From Caballeronia choica (lineage in GTDB: Bacteria > Pseudomonadota > Gammaproteobacteria > Burkholderiales > Burkholderiaceae): 52,629 nucleotides of DNA. The notes below the pieces were generated by a model that saw only the letters and a list, made by a program, of their open reading frames with translations, did not search any database and was not told the DNA's origin. The translations under genes and the position numbers were made by a program. The stretch covers positions 1 through 52,629 of the forward strand of contig NZ_FCON02000050.1 in assembly GCF_001544535.1 (NCBI RefSeq), in the 5' to 3' direction. Positions 17,061-27,406 of the stretch are shown here, piece by piece. Every line of letters starts with the position of its first letter. Position 1 is the stretch's first letter.

Positions 17061-17420
17061 TCAGTCGCAGGTGTGGGCCGCCGCGACATACCGGCTCGCG
17101 GCCACGACGTCGCCGTAGATCGTATAGCCGGTCGTGCCCGCCGCGGACGGCTGTGCGTAGAGCAACACGCTGTCGCCGCTCGTTGCGCCGCGCACGGCGA
17201 GCACCTGGCCGTCGGAGTCCGGCGCGTACTGGCGCAACTTCCCGGCGGCCTGCGGCGACCATTTCGCCTTCACGCACTCGATGAACGGATAGATCGCGAT
17301 ATGCGACGTGCCCGCGCCGACCGGCACGGTCTTCATCAGGCTGGCGTCGTCCATCGAGGCGGCGCAGCCGGACAGAACGAGCGCGCAGGCGGCGGTCGTT
17401 GCGAGAGCGGGAAATTTCAT
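17061..17420 (-). CDS. Small lipoprotein of unknown function
   Basis: 119 residues. The signal ALATTAACALVLSGCAAS has lipobox LSGC, so the protein is likely lipid-anchored at Cys19. The mature part has two further cysteines, FIECVKAKW and AHTCD at the C-terminus, which could form a disulfide in the periplasm. No known domain was recognised. The gene is convergent with the lipoprotein at 16522. Confidence 0.72.
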   Translation of the reverse strand: MKFPALATTAACALVLSGCAASMDDASLMKTVPVGAGTSHIAIYPFIECVKAKWSPQAAGKLRQYAPDSDGQVLAVRGATSGDSVLLYAQPSAAGTTGYTIYGDVVAASRYVAAAHTCD

Positions 17421-17910
17421 GCGTCCGATGCCTTTGTCATGTGAGGCCGCGTCAGGCGGCGTTTTTGGCTATGGGTCAAAGCTCAGGATAAGTCAGCGAA
17501 TCGCCGTTTCCGATCCTAACCGCTCGCCTGACAGACCGTAAAGCGAGGGTCGCCGCGCATCGCGTATCATTGCGGGTTGTCCTTTTCCTTCCGCGCGACG
17601 GCGCGGATCGCTACGCCGGTCGAAATGATCTCAAATATCCCGGAATGTGTTTGTAAATTGCATTAAGTACTTATAACTCGTCTGTTTCCCAAATAAAGAG
17701 CTTTCAGCTCTTTCTTACTATTTCCTTAAGTCAGGTCAACCCACGCCGTTATACAGGCGTTTTCCTGACGACGATGCCGCCGAAGCAACAGTCCGCCGCG
17801 AAAGACGGCCGGAAAAAAGTGCCGACGCCTCATACAAAATTTCACGCCGCCGCAGCGTCGCCCGGACTTTCGGGCAACGCTCTGGTGGCCATTGCAAGTC
17901 TGGTTGAACG
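17421..17910. other. AT-rich intergenic region upstream of mprF
   Basis: 490 bp without a convincing gene, between divergent starts. The segment from about 17630 to 17735 is strikingly AT-rich for this genome. It contains a perfect 8-bp hairpin with 3-nt loop (17695-17702 and 17706-17713, aaagagct/agctcttt). Long leaders upstream of mprF would suit regulation, but no promoter could be fixed by eye and no riboswitch class is recognised. A short open frame from 17774 overlaps mprF out of frame and was not accepted. Confidence 0.55.
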
Positions 17911-20505
17911 ATGTCTCGCAAAAACCTGGTCGATCCCGCATACATGGCCGCGACGCTCCGCCGCTGGTCCAGAGCACACGGTTTGTCGCGCTTCGCCGCG
18001 CCCGTCCTGACGGTCGTCGTGTGCGCGCTGCTCCTCGCCGTGTTCCAGCACCTGTCGCAGGCCGTCGACTACAAGTCGGTGATGCGGCATTTGCGCCACC
18101 TTCCACTCGACGCCTGGTGCGCCGCGCTCGGCGCAACCGCGCTCAGCTTTGTCGCGCTGGTCGGCCGCGACGCCGTCGGTCTGCGGCACATCGGCGCGAA
18201 GGTGCCGCGCTCGCTGCTGTGGGTCGGCGCGACGGTCGGCTCCGCGCTCGGCAACGCGACCGGCTTCGGCGCGCTCACGGGCGGCGCGGTGCGCTGCCGC
18301 GTCTATGGCGCGGCCGAGGTCACGCCCGCGCAGGTCGGGCGGCTGACGGTGTTCACGAGCGTCACGCTCGCGCTCTCGCTGGTCCTGATGACGGCGGCCG
18401 GCATGGTCGTTTCGGCCGATACGCTTGCCCGCATGATGCCGCTCTCGCCGGACGCGCTGCGCATCGTCGGCGCGGCGCTGCTCGTGGCGATGGCGGCGAT
18501 GATCGCATCGTGCGGCACTGCGCCGCGCACGCTGGGCCTGCGCTGGAAGTGGCTGCGCTTCACGATTCCCGCGCGCCGCGATTTCGTCGCGCAGATCGCG
18601 CTCGCGATCGTCGACGTGATCGCCGCCGGCCTCGCGCTGTGGGCGCTGCTGCCGCACGCGCAGGTCGGTTTCGGCGAGTTCATCACCGTCTTCTCCGCCG
18701 CGATGCTGCTCGGCATGATCGGTCATACGCCGGGCGGCGTGGGCGTGTTCGAGGCGTCGATGGTGTTCGCGCTCGGCGGCAGCGTACACACGCCGGAGAT
18801 GGTCGCCGCGCTCCTCGCCTATCGCGCGATCTATTTCGGCTTGCCGCTGATTCTCTCGGCGGCCGTGATGGCGGCGTTCGAAGGCCGCGCGCTCAAGGGC
18901 CGCTTCGCGTTCCTGCGCCCGGGTCACGTCTCGCAGCTCGCGCCGCTGTTCCTCAGTATCGTCACGTTCGTTGCCGGCTCGATGCTGGTGATCTCGGGCG
19001 CGACGCCCGCGTTCGCCAAGCGCATCGCCTTGCTGCAGACGATCCTGCCGCTCTGGGTGCTCGAAAGCTCGCAACTCCTCGGCAGTGTGCTCGGCGTGCT
19101 GCTGCTGTTCGTCGCGCGCGGGCTGCTGCGCCGGCTCGATGCCGCGTGGTGGCTCGCGCTGATCCTCGCGGTGGCGAACCTCGCGCTGTCGCTCGCGAAG
19201 GGACTGGCGTTCATCGAGGCGGGCATGCTCGGCTTCCTGATCGTCCTCTTGATCGCGACGCGCGACCGCTTCAGCCGCCGCTCGTCGCTCTTCGCCGAGC
19301 GCTTCACGGCGACCTGGCTCGCGTCGGTCGGCGTCGTGATGGTGCTGGCCGTGTGGATCATGTTCTTCGCCTTCCGCGACGTTCAATACAGCGGCGACCT
19401 CTGGTGGCAGTTCGCGTTCGACCATCGCGCGCCGCGCGCGCTGCGCGCGACCCTCGCGGCGGTGCTGTTCGCCGCGGTCTTCGCGATGTGGCAGCTGTTG
19501 CGCCCGGCCGCCGGCCGCTTCGTCAAGCCCGCACCGCAGGACCTGCTCGACGCCGCGCGCATTTTCCGCGCGCAGGAGCGCAGCGACGCGGGCCTCGCGA
19601 TGATGGGCGACAAGAGCTTCCTGTTTTCCGAGTCGCGCGAGGCGTTCCTGATGTACGCGAAGCACGGCCGCACGTGGGCCGCGCTGCACGATCCGGTCGG
19701 GCCGCGCCGCGAATGGGCAGAACTGATCCGCAAGTTCGTGGAACTGGCGCATTCGCACAACGGGCGCGCGGCGTTCTATCAGGTGCGCGCCGACGCGCTG
19801 CCGCTCTACCTCGACGCCGGCCTCACGCTGATGAAGCTCGGCGAGGAAGCGCACGTCGTGCTCTCCGATTTCGACCTGAAGGGCTCGCACCGCGCGCATC
19901 TGCGCTATGCGTTGAAGCGTGGCGAACGCGATGGCTTCGACGTCGAAGTGATCGATCCGGCGCGCGTGCCCGAAAGCCTGCCGATGCTGCGCGAAATCTC
20001 CGATGCGTGGCTCGACAGCCGTCTGACCCGCGAGAAGAGCTTCTCGGTCGCGGCGTTCACCGAGGACTATCTGTCGGCGCAGTCCGTGCTGCTCGTGCGC
20101 CAGCAAGGCACGCCGGTCGCGTTCGTCACGTTCATGACGACCGATATGAATACCGAAGCGACGGTCGGCGTGATGCGGCATCTGCCGGACGCGTCGCCGT
20201 ATGCGATGGAGTATCTGTTCACCAAGCTCGCGCTGCATCTGAAGCAGGCGGGTTTTCAGTCGCTGTCGCTTGGCATCGCACCGCTGTCGGGCATGCAGCC
20301 GACGCCGCTCGCGTCGTACTGGCATCGGCTCGCCGGTTTGGTCTGGCGGTTCGGTGGGCGTTTCTACAATTTCCGCGGCCTGCGCGGATTCAAGAGCAAG
20401 TTCCAGCCGCGCTGGGAGCCGCGCTATCTCGCGGCGTCCGGCTCGGTCGGCGTGTTTTTTACCCTGGCGGATCTCTCGTTGCTGGCGGGAGGCTGGCGTT
20501 CATGA
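17911..20505 (+). CDS. mprF: Bifunctional aminoacyl-phosphatidylglycerol synthase/flippase MprF
   Basis: 864 residues, the full two-domain length. The first ~540 residues are a polytopic flippase domain (for example VLTVVVCALLLAVFQHL, and MIGHTPGGVGVFEASMVFAL, the classic MprF helix signature). The C-terminal ~320 residues form the cytoplasmic GNAT-like synthase: MGDKSFLFSES, YALKRGERDGFDVEV, DMNTEATVGVMRH and KSKFQPRWEPRYLA near the end. The enzyme moves an amino acid, usually lysine, from aminoacyl-tRNA to phosphatidylglycerol and flips the product outward, lowering membrane negative charge and giving resistance to cationic peptides and acid. It overlaps acvB by 4 bp, the same arrangement as lpiA-acvB of rhizobia. 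Confidence 0.94.
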   Translation: MSRKNLVDPAYMAATLRRWSRAHGLSRFAAPVLTVVVCALLLAVFQHLSQAVDYKSVMRHLRHLPLDAWCAALGATALSFVALVGRDAVGLRHIGAKVPRSLLWVGATVGSALGNATGFGALTGGAVRCRVYGAAEVTPAQVGRLTVFTSVTLALSLVLMTAAGMVVSADTLARMMPLSPDALRIVGAALLVAMAAMIASCGTAPRTLGLRWKWLRFTIPARRDFVAQIALAIVDVIAAGLALWALLPHAQVGFGEFITVFSAAMLLGMIGHTPGGVGVFEASMVFALGGSVHTPEMVAALLAYRAIYFGLPLILSAAVMAAFEGRALKGRFAFLRPGHVSQLAPLFLSIVTFVAGSMLVISGATPAFAKRIALLQTILPLWVLESSQLLGSVLGVLLLFVARGLLRRLDAAWWLALILAVANLALSLAKGLAFIEAGMLGFLIVLLIATRDRFSRRSSLFAERFTATWLASVGVVMVLAVWIMFFAFRDVQYSGDLWWQFAFDHRAPRALRATLAAVLFAAVFAMWQLLRPAAGRFVKPAPQDLLDAARIFRAQERSDAGLAMMGDKSFLFSESREAFLMYAKHGRTWAALHDPVGPRREWAELIRKFVELAHSHNGRAAFYQVRADALPLYLDAGLTLMKLGEEAHVVLSDFDLKGSHRAHLRYALKRGERDGFDVEVIDPARVPESLPMLREISDAWLDSRLTREKSFSVAAFTEDYLSAQSVLLVRQQGTPVAFVTFMTTDMNTEATVGVMRHLPDASPYAMEYLFTKLALHLKQAGFQSLSLGIAPLSGMQPTPLASYWHRLAGLVWRFGGRFYNFRGLRGFKSKFQPRWEPRYLAASGSVGVFFTLADLSLLAGGWRS

Positions 20506-21770
20506 AATTTTTGTTGAAAGTCGCGGCGGTTTCGTTCGCATTGTTGTCCGCGGCGCATGCCGCAACGATTCCCGGCGGCCGTTATGGCGAGGTCGCGCTG
20601 ACGAAGCCCGTCGGCGAGATGCGCGGCTTCGTCGTGCTGTTCTCGGAGAAAAGCGGCTGGAGCCCGGCCGACCAGCAAGCCGCCGATGCGCTCGCGAAGA
20701 ACGGCGCGATGGTCGTCGGCGTGGATACGGAGCGCTACGCGGCGCGCCTGCAAGCGCCGGCAGAGAAGGAAAGCTGCCATAACCTCGTCGGCGACGCGGA
20801 GGCCGTGAGCCATCAGCTCGAGCGCGGCGTGCAGACGAGCCGCTACTTCGCGCCGATCGTGGCGGGCACGGGCCAGGGCGGCCTTCTCGCGGAGCGCATT
20901 CTGGCGCAGGCGCCGGAGAATACCGTCACGGGCGCGGTTGCGCTGAACGCCGACAAGCAGCTCGACGCGCGTTTCGATCTCTGTCCGCCCGACCCGACGA
21001 TCACGCACGACAAGGCGATGCCGGGCTTCGTCGAACGCGGCGCGCTGCAAGCGGGCCGCACCAAGGCCGACGCGTTGCTTGCGTTGACCGCGCCGCATCT
21101 CCAGTCGCAAGCGGCGCACGAGGAAGACGTATCCGACCTGCCGCTGATCGAACTGCGCGCGGCTCACCCGACCGACCTGCTTGCGATCGTCATTTCCGGC
21201 GACGGCGGCTGGCGCGATCTCGACAAGACGATGGCCGAGGCGATGCAGCGGGAAGGCGTGTCGGTGATCGGCATCGACGCGCTGCGCTATTTCTGGAGCG
21301 AGAAGACGCCGCAGCAGGTCGCGCACGACCTCGGCCGCGTGATGCAGACCTACGGCGCGCGCTGGCATACGAGCCACGTCGCGCTGATCGGCTACTCGTT
21401 CGGCGCCGATGTGATGCCGTTCGCCTACAACCGTCTGCCCGACGCGCTGCGCGCGAAGGTGTCGTATGTATCGCTGATGGGCTTTTCGCCCACGGCCGAT
21501 TTCCAGATCCGCGTGACCGGCTGGCTCGGCATGCCGGCAAGCGACAAGGCGTTGCCGGTCCAGGGCGAACTCGCGAAGCTGCCGCCCGCGATGGTCCAGT
21601 GCATCTACGGCGAGAAGGAAGAGGACACGCTGTGCCCGAAGCTCACGAAGACGGGTATCGACGTGATCCGCCTGCAGGGCGACCACCACTTCGGCGGCGA
21701 CTACGACGCGCTCGCGAAGCGCATTCTCGGCGGCTGGCAGAAGCAGATCGCGCTGCGCGGCGGCGCCTGA
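20502..21770 (+). CDS. acvB: AcvB/VirJ-family lysyl-phosphatidylglycerol hydrolase
   Basis: 422 residues. A signal peptide (about 1-21, ending SAAHAAT) puts it in the periplasm. The C-terminal half is an alpha/beta hydrolase (VirJ domain): LLAIVISGDGGWRDLD, nucleophile elbow GYSFGAD with Ser299, and LQGDHHFGGDY with His395/His396. The N-terminal half looks like a second copy of the fold whose elbow region reads AGTGQGG without serine, so probably inactive. The Agrobacterium homologue has been reported to hydrolyse lysyl-phosphatidylglycerol. The ATGA overlap with mprF fits a synthesis/turnover pair. The start at 20502 is fixed by the overlap and signal peptide. Confidence 0.9.
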   Translation: MKFLLKVAAVSFALLSAAHAATIPGGRYGEVALTKPVGEMRGFVVLFSEKSGWSPADQQAADALAKNGAMVVGVDTERYAARLQAPAEKESCHNLVGDAEAVSHQLERGVQTSRYFAPIVAGTGQGGLLAERILAQAPENTVTGAVALNADKQLDARFDLCPPDPTITHDKAMPGFVERGALQAGRTKADALLALTAPHLQSQAAHEEDVSDLPLIELRAAHPTDLLAIVISGDGGWRDLDKTMAEAMQREGVSVIGIDALRYFWSEKTPQQVAHDLGRVMQTYGARWHTSHVALIGYSFGADVMPFAYNRLPDALRAKVSYVSLMGFSPTADFQIRVTGWLGMPASDKALPVQGELAKLPPAMVQCIYGEKEEDTLCPKLTKTGIDVIRLQGDHHFGGDYDALAKRILGGWQKQIALRGGA

Positions 21771-21849
21771 GCGGGAGGCCGCGCCGAAGCCCACAATCAA
21801 TCGGCGGCGCGGCTAACATGACGGCACTTCACACCGATGGAGTTCCGCC

Positions 21850-22233
21850 ATGGCACTGATCGATCATCTCGACCATCTGGTCATCACCTGCATCGACGTC
21901 GAAGCGACCAAACGCTTCTACGTCGATGTCCTGCAAATGCGGCTCGAAAGCTTCGGCGCGGGCCGCATATCTTTTCACTTCGGCAATCAGAAGATCAACG
22001 TCCACGTGCGCGGCGCCGAGTTCGAGCCGAAGGCGCACTTGCCGGTGCCGGGCGCCCTCGACCTGTGCTTCATCGCAGCCGTCCCGCTCGACGACGTGAT
22101 CGAGCACCTGAAGCGCTCGAATTGCCCGATCGTCGAAGGGCCGGTGGAACGCACCGGCGCCACCCGGAAAATCCGTTCGGTCTACATCCGCGATCCGGAT
22201 TTGAACCTCATCGAAATCTCCGAACTCATCTGA
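21850..22233 (+). CDS. VOC-family (glyoxalase/dioxygenase fold) protein
   Basis: 127 residues, one vicinal-oxygen-chelate unit of two beta-alpha-beta-beta-beta modules. It starts LIDHLDHLVITCIDVEAT, with His9 a likely metal ligand, and ends SVYIRDPDLNLIEISELI, with Glu122 the other conserved ligand. Similar single-domain proteins include glyoxalase, fosfomycin-resistance and extradiol dioxygenase relatives; the reaction cannot be told. The coding end overlaps the convergent DUF1993 gene by 8 bp. Confidence 0.9.
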   Translation: MALIDHLDHLVITCIDVEATKRFYVDVLQMRLESFGAGRISFHFGNQKINVHVRGAEFEPKAHLPVPGALDLCFIAAVPLDDVIEHLKRSNCPIVEGPVERTGATRKIRSVYIRDPDLNLIEISELI

Positions 22234-22735
22234 GCGGGCCGAGATAATCGCGCTTGCCGATATCCACGCCGAGATGGCGCAGGATGTCGTAGGTCGTCAC
22301 GACGTGGAAATAGAAGTTCGGCAAGCCGAAGCCGAAGAGGTAGTCCACGCCGCTGAAACTCGGCTCGACGTCCTTGAGCTTGAGCGTGACCGTGCGCGTC
22401 TCGCTGTCGTCGAGTCGCTTCGCGTCGATGCTCTTCAGGTACGCCTTCGTGTTCGCGATGCGTTCCTGCAGCGCGGCGAACGAGTCTTCGTTGTCCTCGA
22501 AACGCGGCGCTTCACCGCCCGCGAGACGCTGCGCCGAGAGCTTCGCCGTATCGCTCGCGCGCTGGATCTGCGCGGCGAACGGCAGCATGTCGGAAGCGAG
22601 CCGCGCGCCGATGATGTCGGCGTGCGCGATGCCTTTGGCGTCGGCGAAAGCGACGGCCTTTTCCAGCAGCGAGGAGAGCACGTCGAGGCCGCGAATGAAC
22701 ACGGGAATCGACGCGCGATACATCGTCAGGGACAT
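22226..22735 (-). CDS. DUF1993 domain protein
   Basis: 169 residues from the ATG at 22735. The family N-terminus SLTMYRASIPVFIRGLDVLS is present, and the protein continues with HADIIGARLASDMLPFAAQI and the C-terminal PNFYFHVVTTYDILRHLGVD. DUF1993 proteins resemble the DinB four-helix fold and have no assigned function. A 28-residue upstream in-frame extension is rejected because family members begin at MSLTMY. Confidence 0.88.
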   Translation of the reverse strand: MSLTMYRASIPVFIRGLDVLSSLLEKAVAFADAKGIAHADIIGARLASDMLPFAAQIQRASDTAKLSAQRLAGGEAPRFEDNEDSFAALQERIANTKAYLKSIDAKRLDDSETRTVTLKLKDVEPSFSGVDYLFGFGLPNFYFHVVTTYDILRHLGVDIGKRDYLGPLR

Positions 22736-22819
22736 GGGTGTCTCCGTTTTTTGAAGGTTGACAGGGGCGACAAGCATAGCGCTTCGTCCTTTCGGCTGCC
22801 CGAACGGGGCGCACGACAC

Positions 22820-23041
22820 TCAGGAAGAAGGCGTCGACCGTACGCGCGCCTCCCACGCGCGCAACTCGGCTTCGTAGCGGTCGAGCGCTTCCTCGTAGAG
22901 ATCGAACACGCATGGTTCACAGCCGCTCTGGCAGCACTCGTCGGGAGCGGGGCGCTCGGGCGGAACGGGGCGGGGATCGTTTTCGGTGTCGGGACTGGGC
23001 ATCGGCGGGACGTGAAGGCGGAAAAATGCGTTCGATTCCAT
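22820..23041 (-). CDS. Oxidoreductase-like domain protein (CxxC-rich)
   Basis: 73 residues. The core APDECCQSGCEPCVFDLYEE carries four cysteines in the C-C-x3-C-x2-C pattern of the small oxidoreductase-like N-terminal domain family (OXLD1-type), followed by an acidic helix EALDRYEAELRAWEARV. The cysteines may bind a metal or cycle redox state; the activity of bacterial members is unknown. The gene stands alone, 84 bp upstream of DUF1993 on the same strand. Confidence 0.82.
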   Translation of the reverse strand: MESNAFFRLHVPPMPSPDTENDPRPVPPERPAPDECCQSGCEPCVFDLYEEALDRYEAELRAWEARVRSTPSS

Positions 23042-23240
23042 TTTGCGCCGATCGGTTGCGCGGCACGCCGGCGTCTAGGTTTTGGCGGCGGCCGACAGTG
23101 CGGGCGATGGCATACTTCGACGCAGCAGTCATGCGCCGTGGCGGACGAATCACGCGGCGACGGCCCGCCACGAGGCGTTTGTTCTCGCGGCGCGAGCCGG
23201 GCAACGCTGCTGCCTCTCGAACGAATTGAAGGTTCCTTCG

Positions 23241-25718
23241 ATGAACAAGACAGCCAGGCTCGCATCCGCCCTCGCGCCCCTCGTCGTTTTGATGCTGGCC
23301 GCATGCGTGCCGCTGCCGCCGATCGAGTCCGGGGCGTCCGTGCAGAGCGCCGCTCCCTACAGCGCCGAAATCCGCCGCACGCAGTCGGGCATCCCGCATA
23401 TCAAGGCCGCCGACTGGGGCAGTCTCGGCTATGGCTACGGCTACGCGCAGGCGGAAGACAACCTGTGCACGCTCGCCGACGCCTTCGTCACCTATCGCGG
23501 CGAGCGCTCCGCCTGGTTCGGCGCCGACGCGCGTCCGCCCGCCGGCGCGACCTTCGGCCAGCCGCGCAACATCGATGCGGACTTCTTCTTCCGGCTCGTC
23601 GACGACAACGCCGCCGTCGAGCGTTATCGCGCGGCGCAGCCGGCTTCGCTGCAAAGCCTGATCGACGGCTTCGCGGCAGGCTACAACCAGTATCTCCACG
23701 ATCTCGACGCCGGCCGCGTCCCCAATGCGCACGCGGCCTGCAAGGGCAAGCCGTGGGTCGAGCGGATCACCGCCGACGACGTCTACCAGCGCCTGATCGC
23801 CGCCAACCTCGGTGGCGGCGCGGCGCAGTTCGTGCAGCAGATCGCGAATGCGCGGCCGCCGCGCGCGCCTTCCGCTTCGTCGAACGATGAAGCCGCCAAG
23901 ACGAGCGCCGTCGACGGCGACGCGACGAGCGTCGACATCGGCAAGACGGCCGGCATCGGCAGCAATGCGCTCGCATTCGGCGCGCCGATCACCCACGACG
24001 ACCGCAGTCTCCTCTTCGGCAATCCGCACTGGTTCTGGCGCGGGCCGGACCGCTTCTATCAGGCGCAGCTCACGATTCCGGGCGTGGTGAACGTGGCGGG
24101 CGTCTCGTTTCTCGGCGTGCCGGTGATCGTGCTCGGCTTCAACGACAACGTCGCGTGGACGCATACGGTGTCGACCGTGCGCCGCTTCGGCATCTTCCAA
24201 CTGGCGCTCGATCCCGCCGACCCGACGCGCTACCTGATCGACGGCCGCGCCGAACCGATGACCGCCGTGCCGCTCACCATCCAGACGCGGCGTCCCGACG
24301 GCTCGTTCGAGGCGGTCACGCGCACGCTCTACCGCACGCGCTTCGGGCCGGTGGTCGACCTGTCGTCGATGGCGCCCGGGCTCGGCTGGACCGCGCAGCG
24401 CGCGTTCGCCCTACGCGACGTCAACGTGGAGAACAATCGCGCGTTCCTGAACTTCTTCGCGTGGAACCAGGCGCGCTCGCTGACCGATTTCATCGCGATC
24501 GAAAAGCGCTTCGCGGCGATGCCGTGGGTCAACACGTTCGCGATCGGTAAAGGCGACGCGCGCGTCTGGTTCGCCGACATCGGCCCGATGCCGAACGTGC
24601 CCGACGCACTCGTCGACTCGTGCACGACCCCCGCCGGCCGCGCGTTCAACGGGCGCGTGCCGGGCGTGCCGTTCCTCGACGGCTCGAAAAGCGCGTGCGC
24701 GTGGCGCGTCGATTCGTCGGCGGTGCAGGCGGGCGCGCTGCCGGTCGAGCAGATGCCGAGCATCGCGCGCGGCGACTATGTCGGCAATTTCAACGACAGC
24801 TACTGGCTCACCAACGCGAACGCGCCGATGACGGGTTATCCGCGCATCGCGGGCGCGACCGGCACGCCGCAGTCGCTGCGCACGCGCTTCGGCCACTTGC
24901 TCGCTGCGCAACTCCAGCGCGAGGAGGGCGGCATCACGCGCGACGCGCTGAAGTCGGCCGTGCTGCAATCCGGCTCGCTGTCCGAGCGCCTGTTCCGCAA
25001 GCCGCTGCTCGATGCCGCGTGCAATTTCGGCGATCCGCAGAACACCCTGCGTGAAGCCTGCGACGTGCTGCGCGCCTGGGACGGCACCGCGAACACCGAC
25101 GCGCGCGGCGCCAACCTGTGGGACGAATTCTGGGTGCGCGTGACGCGCATCGCGCCCGAGCGCCTGTACGCCAACGGCTTCGATCCCGCCGCGCCGCTCG
25201 CGACGCCGGGCGGCTTCAACACCTCGAATCCGGCGGTCGTGCAGGACTTGAAGCAGGCGCTCGGCGGGGCGGTGCTGGCGCTGAAACTGAACGGCTTCGC
25301 GCTGAATTCGCGGCGCGGCGACATCCTCTATACGATGCGCAACGGCGCGCGCGTGCCGCTCTACGGCGGTTGCGACGAAGCCGGCTATTTCACGATCGTG
25401 TGCGCGCGCCGGCCGCTCGACACACGCGGCTATCCGATGGACTTCAACGGCCACGGCGACAGCTACATGCAGGTGGTGTCGTTCGGCGAGGACGGCGTCG
25501 ATGCCGACACCATGCTCGCGCACTCCGAATCCGACGATCCCGCGTCCCCGCACTCCGGCGACGCGACGCGGCTGTTCGCGGCGAAGACATGGCAGCGCTT
25601 CCCGTTCACCGACCGGGCGATCGACGCCGACCCCGCGCTCGTGCGCAAGACCGTCTCCGGCGAGCGCCGGCAGGAGCCGGTGCTGCGCGCGGTGGGGCCG
25701 CGCAGGGTGCCGCAGTAA
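23241..25718 (+). CDS. Penicillin amidase-family acylase, lipoprotein
   Basis: 825 residues from the ATG at 23241, with a lipoprotein signal (ALAPLVVLMLAAC, Cys22). This is an Ntn-hydrolase precursor: an alpha part (about 35-200), a spacer, then the autocatalytic cleavage site before Ser241 in IGSNALAFG, giving the beta chain. Typical beta-chain segments follow: LLFGNPHWFWRGPDRFY, GFNDNVAWTHTVS and VGNFNDSYWLTNANAP. Relatives split beta-lactam side chains, acyl-homoserine lactones or other amides; the substrate here is unknown. A longer frame starting upstream is rejected because the signal peptide fixes this start. The M20 peptidase gene lies 81 bp downstream. Confidence 0.9.
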   Translation: MNKTARLASALAPLVVLMLAACVPLPPIESGASVQSAAPYSAEIRRTQSGIPHIKAADWGSLGYGYGYAQAEDNLCTLADAFVTYRGERSAWFGADARPPAGATFGQPRNIDADFFFRLVDDNAAVERYRAAQPASLQSLIDGFAAGYNQYLHDLDAGRVPNAHAACKGKPWVERITADDVYQRLIAANLGGGAAQFVQQIANARPPRAPSASSNDEAAKTSAVDGDATSVDIGKTAGIGSNALAFGAPITHDDRSLLFGNPHWFWRGPDRFYQAQLTIPGVVNVAGVSFLGVPVIVLGFNDNVAWTHTVSTVRRFGIFQLALDPADPTRYLIDGRAEPMTAVPLTIQTRRPDGSFEAVTRTLYRTRFGPVVDLSSMAPGLGWTAQRAFALRDVNVENNRAFLNFFAWNQARSLTDFIAIEKRFAAMPWVNTFAIGKGDARVWFADIGPMPNVPDALVDSCTTPAGRAFNGRVPGVPFLDGSKSACAWRVDSSAVQAGALPVEQMPSIARGDYVGNFNDSYWLTNANAPMTGYPRIAGATGTPQSLRTRFGHLLAAQLQREEGGITRDALKSAVLQSGSLSERLFRKPLLDAACNFGDPQNTLREACDVLRAWDGTANTDARGANLWDEFWVRVTRIAPERLYANGFDPAAPLATPGGFNTSNPAVVQDLKQALGGAVLALKLNGFALNSRRGDILYTMRNGARVPLYGGCDEAGYFTIVCARRPLDTRGYPMDFNGHGDSYMQVVSFGEDGVDADTMLAHSESDDPASPHSGDATRLFAAKTWQRFPFTDRAIDADPALVRKTVSGERRQEPVLRAVGPRRVPQ

Positions 25719-25799
25719 TCAGCGGTAAAGGAAACCCGGATCGAGTGGGAGGACAAACGCGTCTATCATTGACATCTTTACTCGGATGGAAAGACCGTC

Positions 25800-27263
<1,464 letters not shown>

Positions 27264-27282
27264 TCCGATTGCGGCTCGCTTG

Positions 27283-27319
27283 AATAAAAAGGCGCGCATG
27301 TCCTGCGCGCCTTTTTATT
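27283..27319 (+). terminator. Rho-independent terminator after M20 peptidase
   Basis: Perfect 16-bp stem (27283-27298 with 27304-27319) around the 5-nt loop tgtcc, GC core ggcgcgca flanked by A-run and T-run. It lies 20 bp after the stop at 27263. Because A- and T-runs are symmetric it could work in both directions. Confidence 0.93.
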
Positions 27320-27406
27320 GCGGAAAGCATTCAAAGTGGTAAGGCCAGTTGATCGTCTGTAGAGTGTGGGTTCCGCGCAAATCGCGCAATCGACACCCTG
27401 AACACG

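Noticed and set aside
17774-18010. Short plus-strand open frame overlapping the mprF start
   Set aside because: Out of frame with mprF, no ribosome site and no recognisable protein features.
17842-20325. Long open frame on the minus strand opposite mprF
   Set aside because: Arg/Glu/His-rich with no family motif; a GC-bias shadow of the well-supported mprF gene.
17892-20501. Long in-frame plus-strand extension upstream of acvB
   Set aside because: Overlaps mprF in another frame; the signal peptide and the 4-bp overlap fix the acvB start at 20502.
21778-21813. 8-bp stem (gccgcgcc/ggcgcggc) after acvB
   Set aside because: The 20-nt loop and lack of T-run make it a poor terminator.
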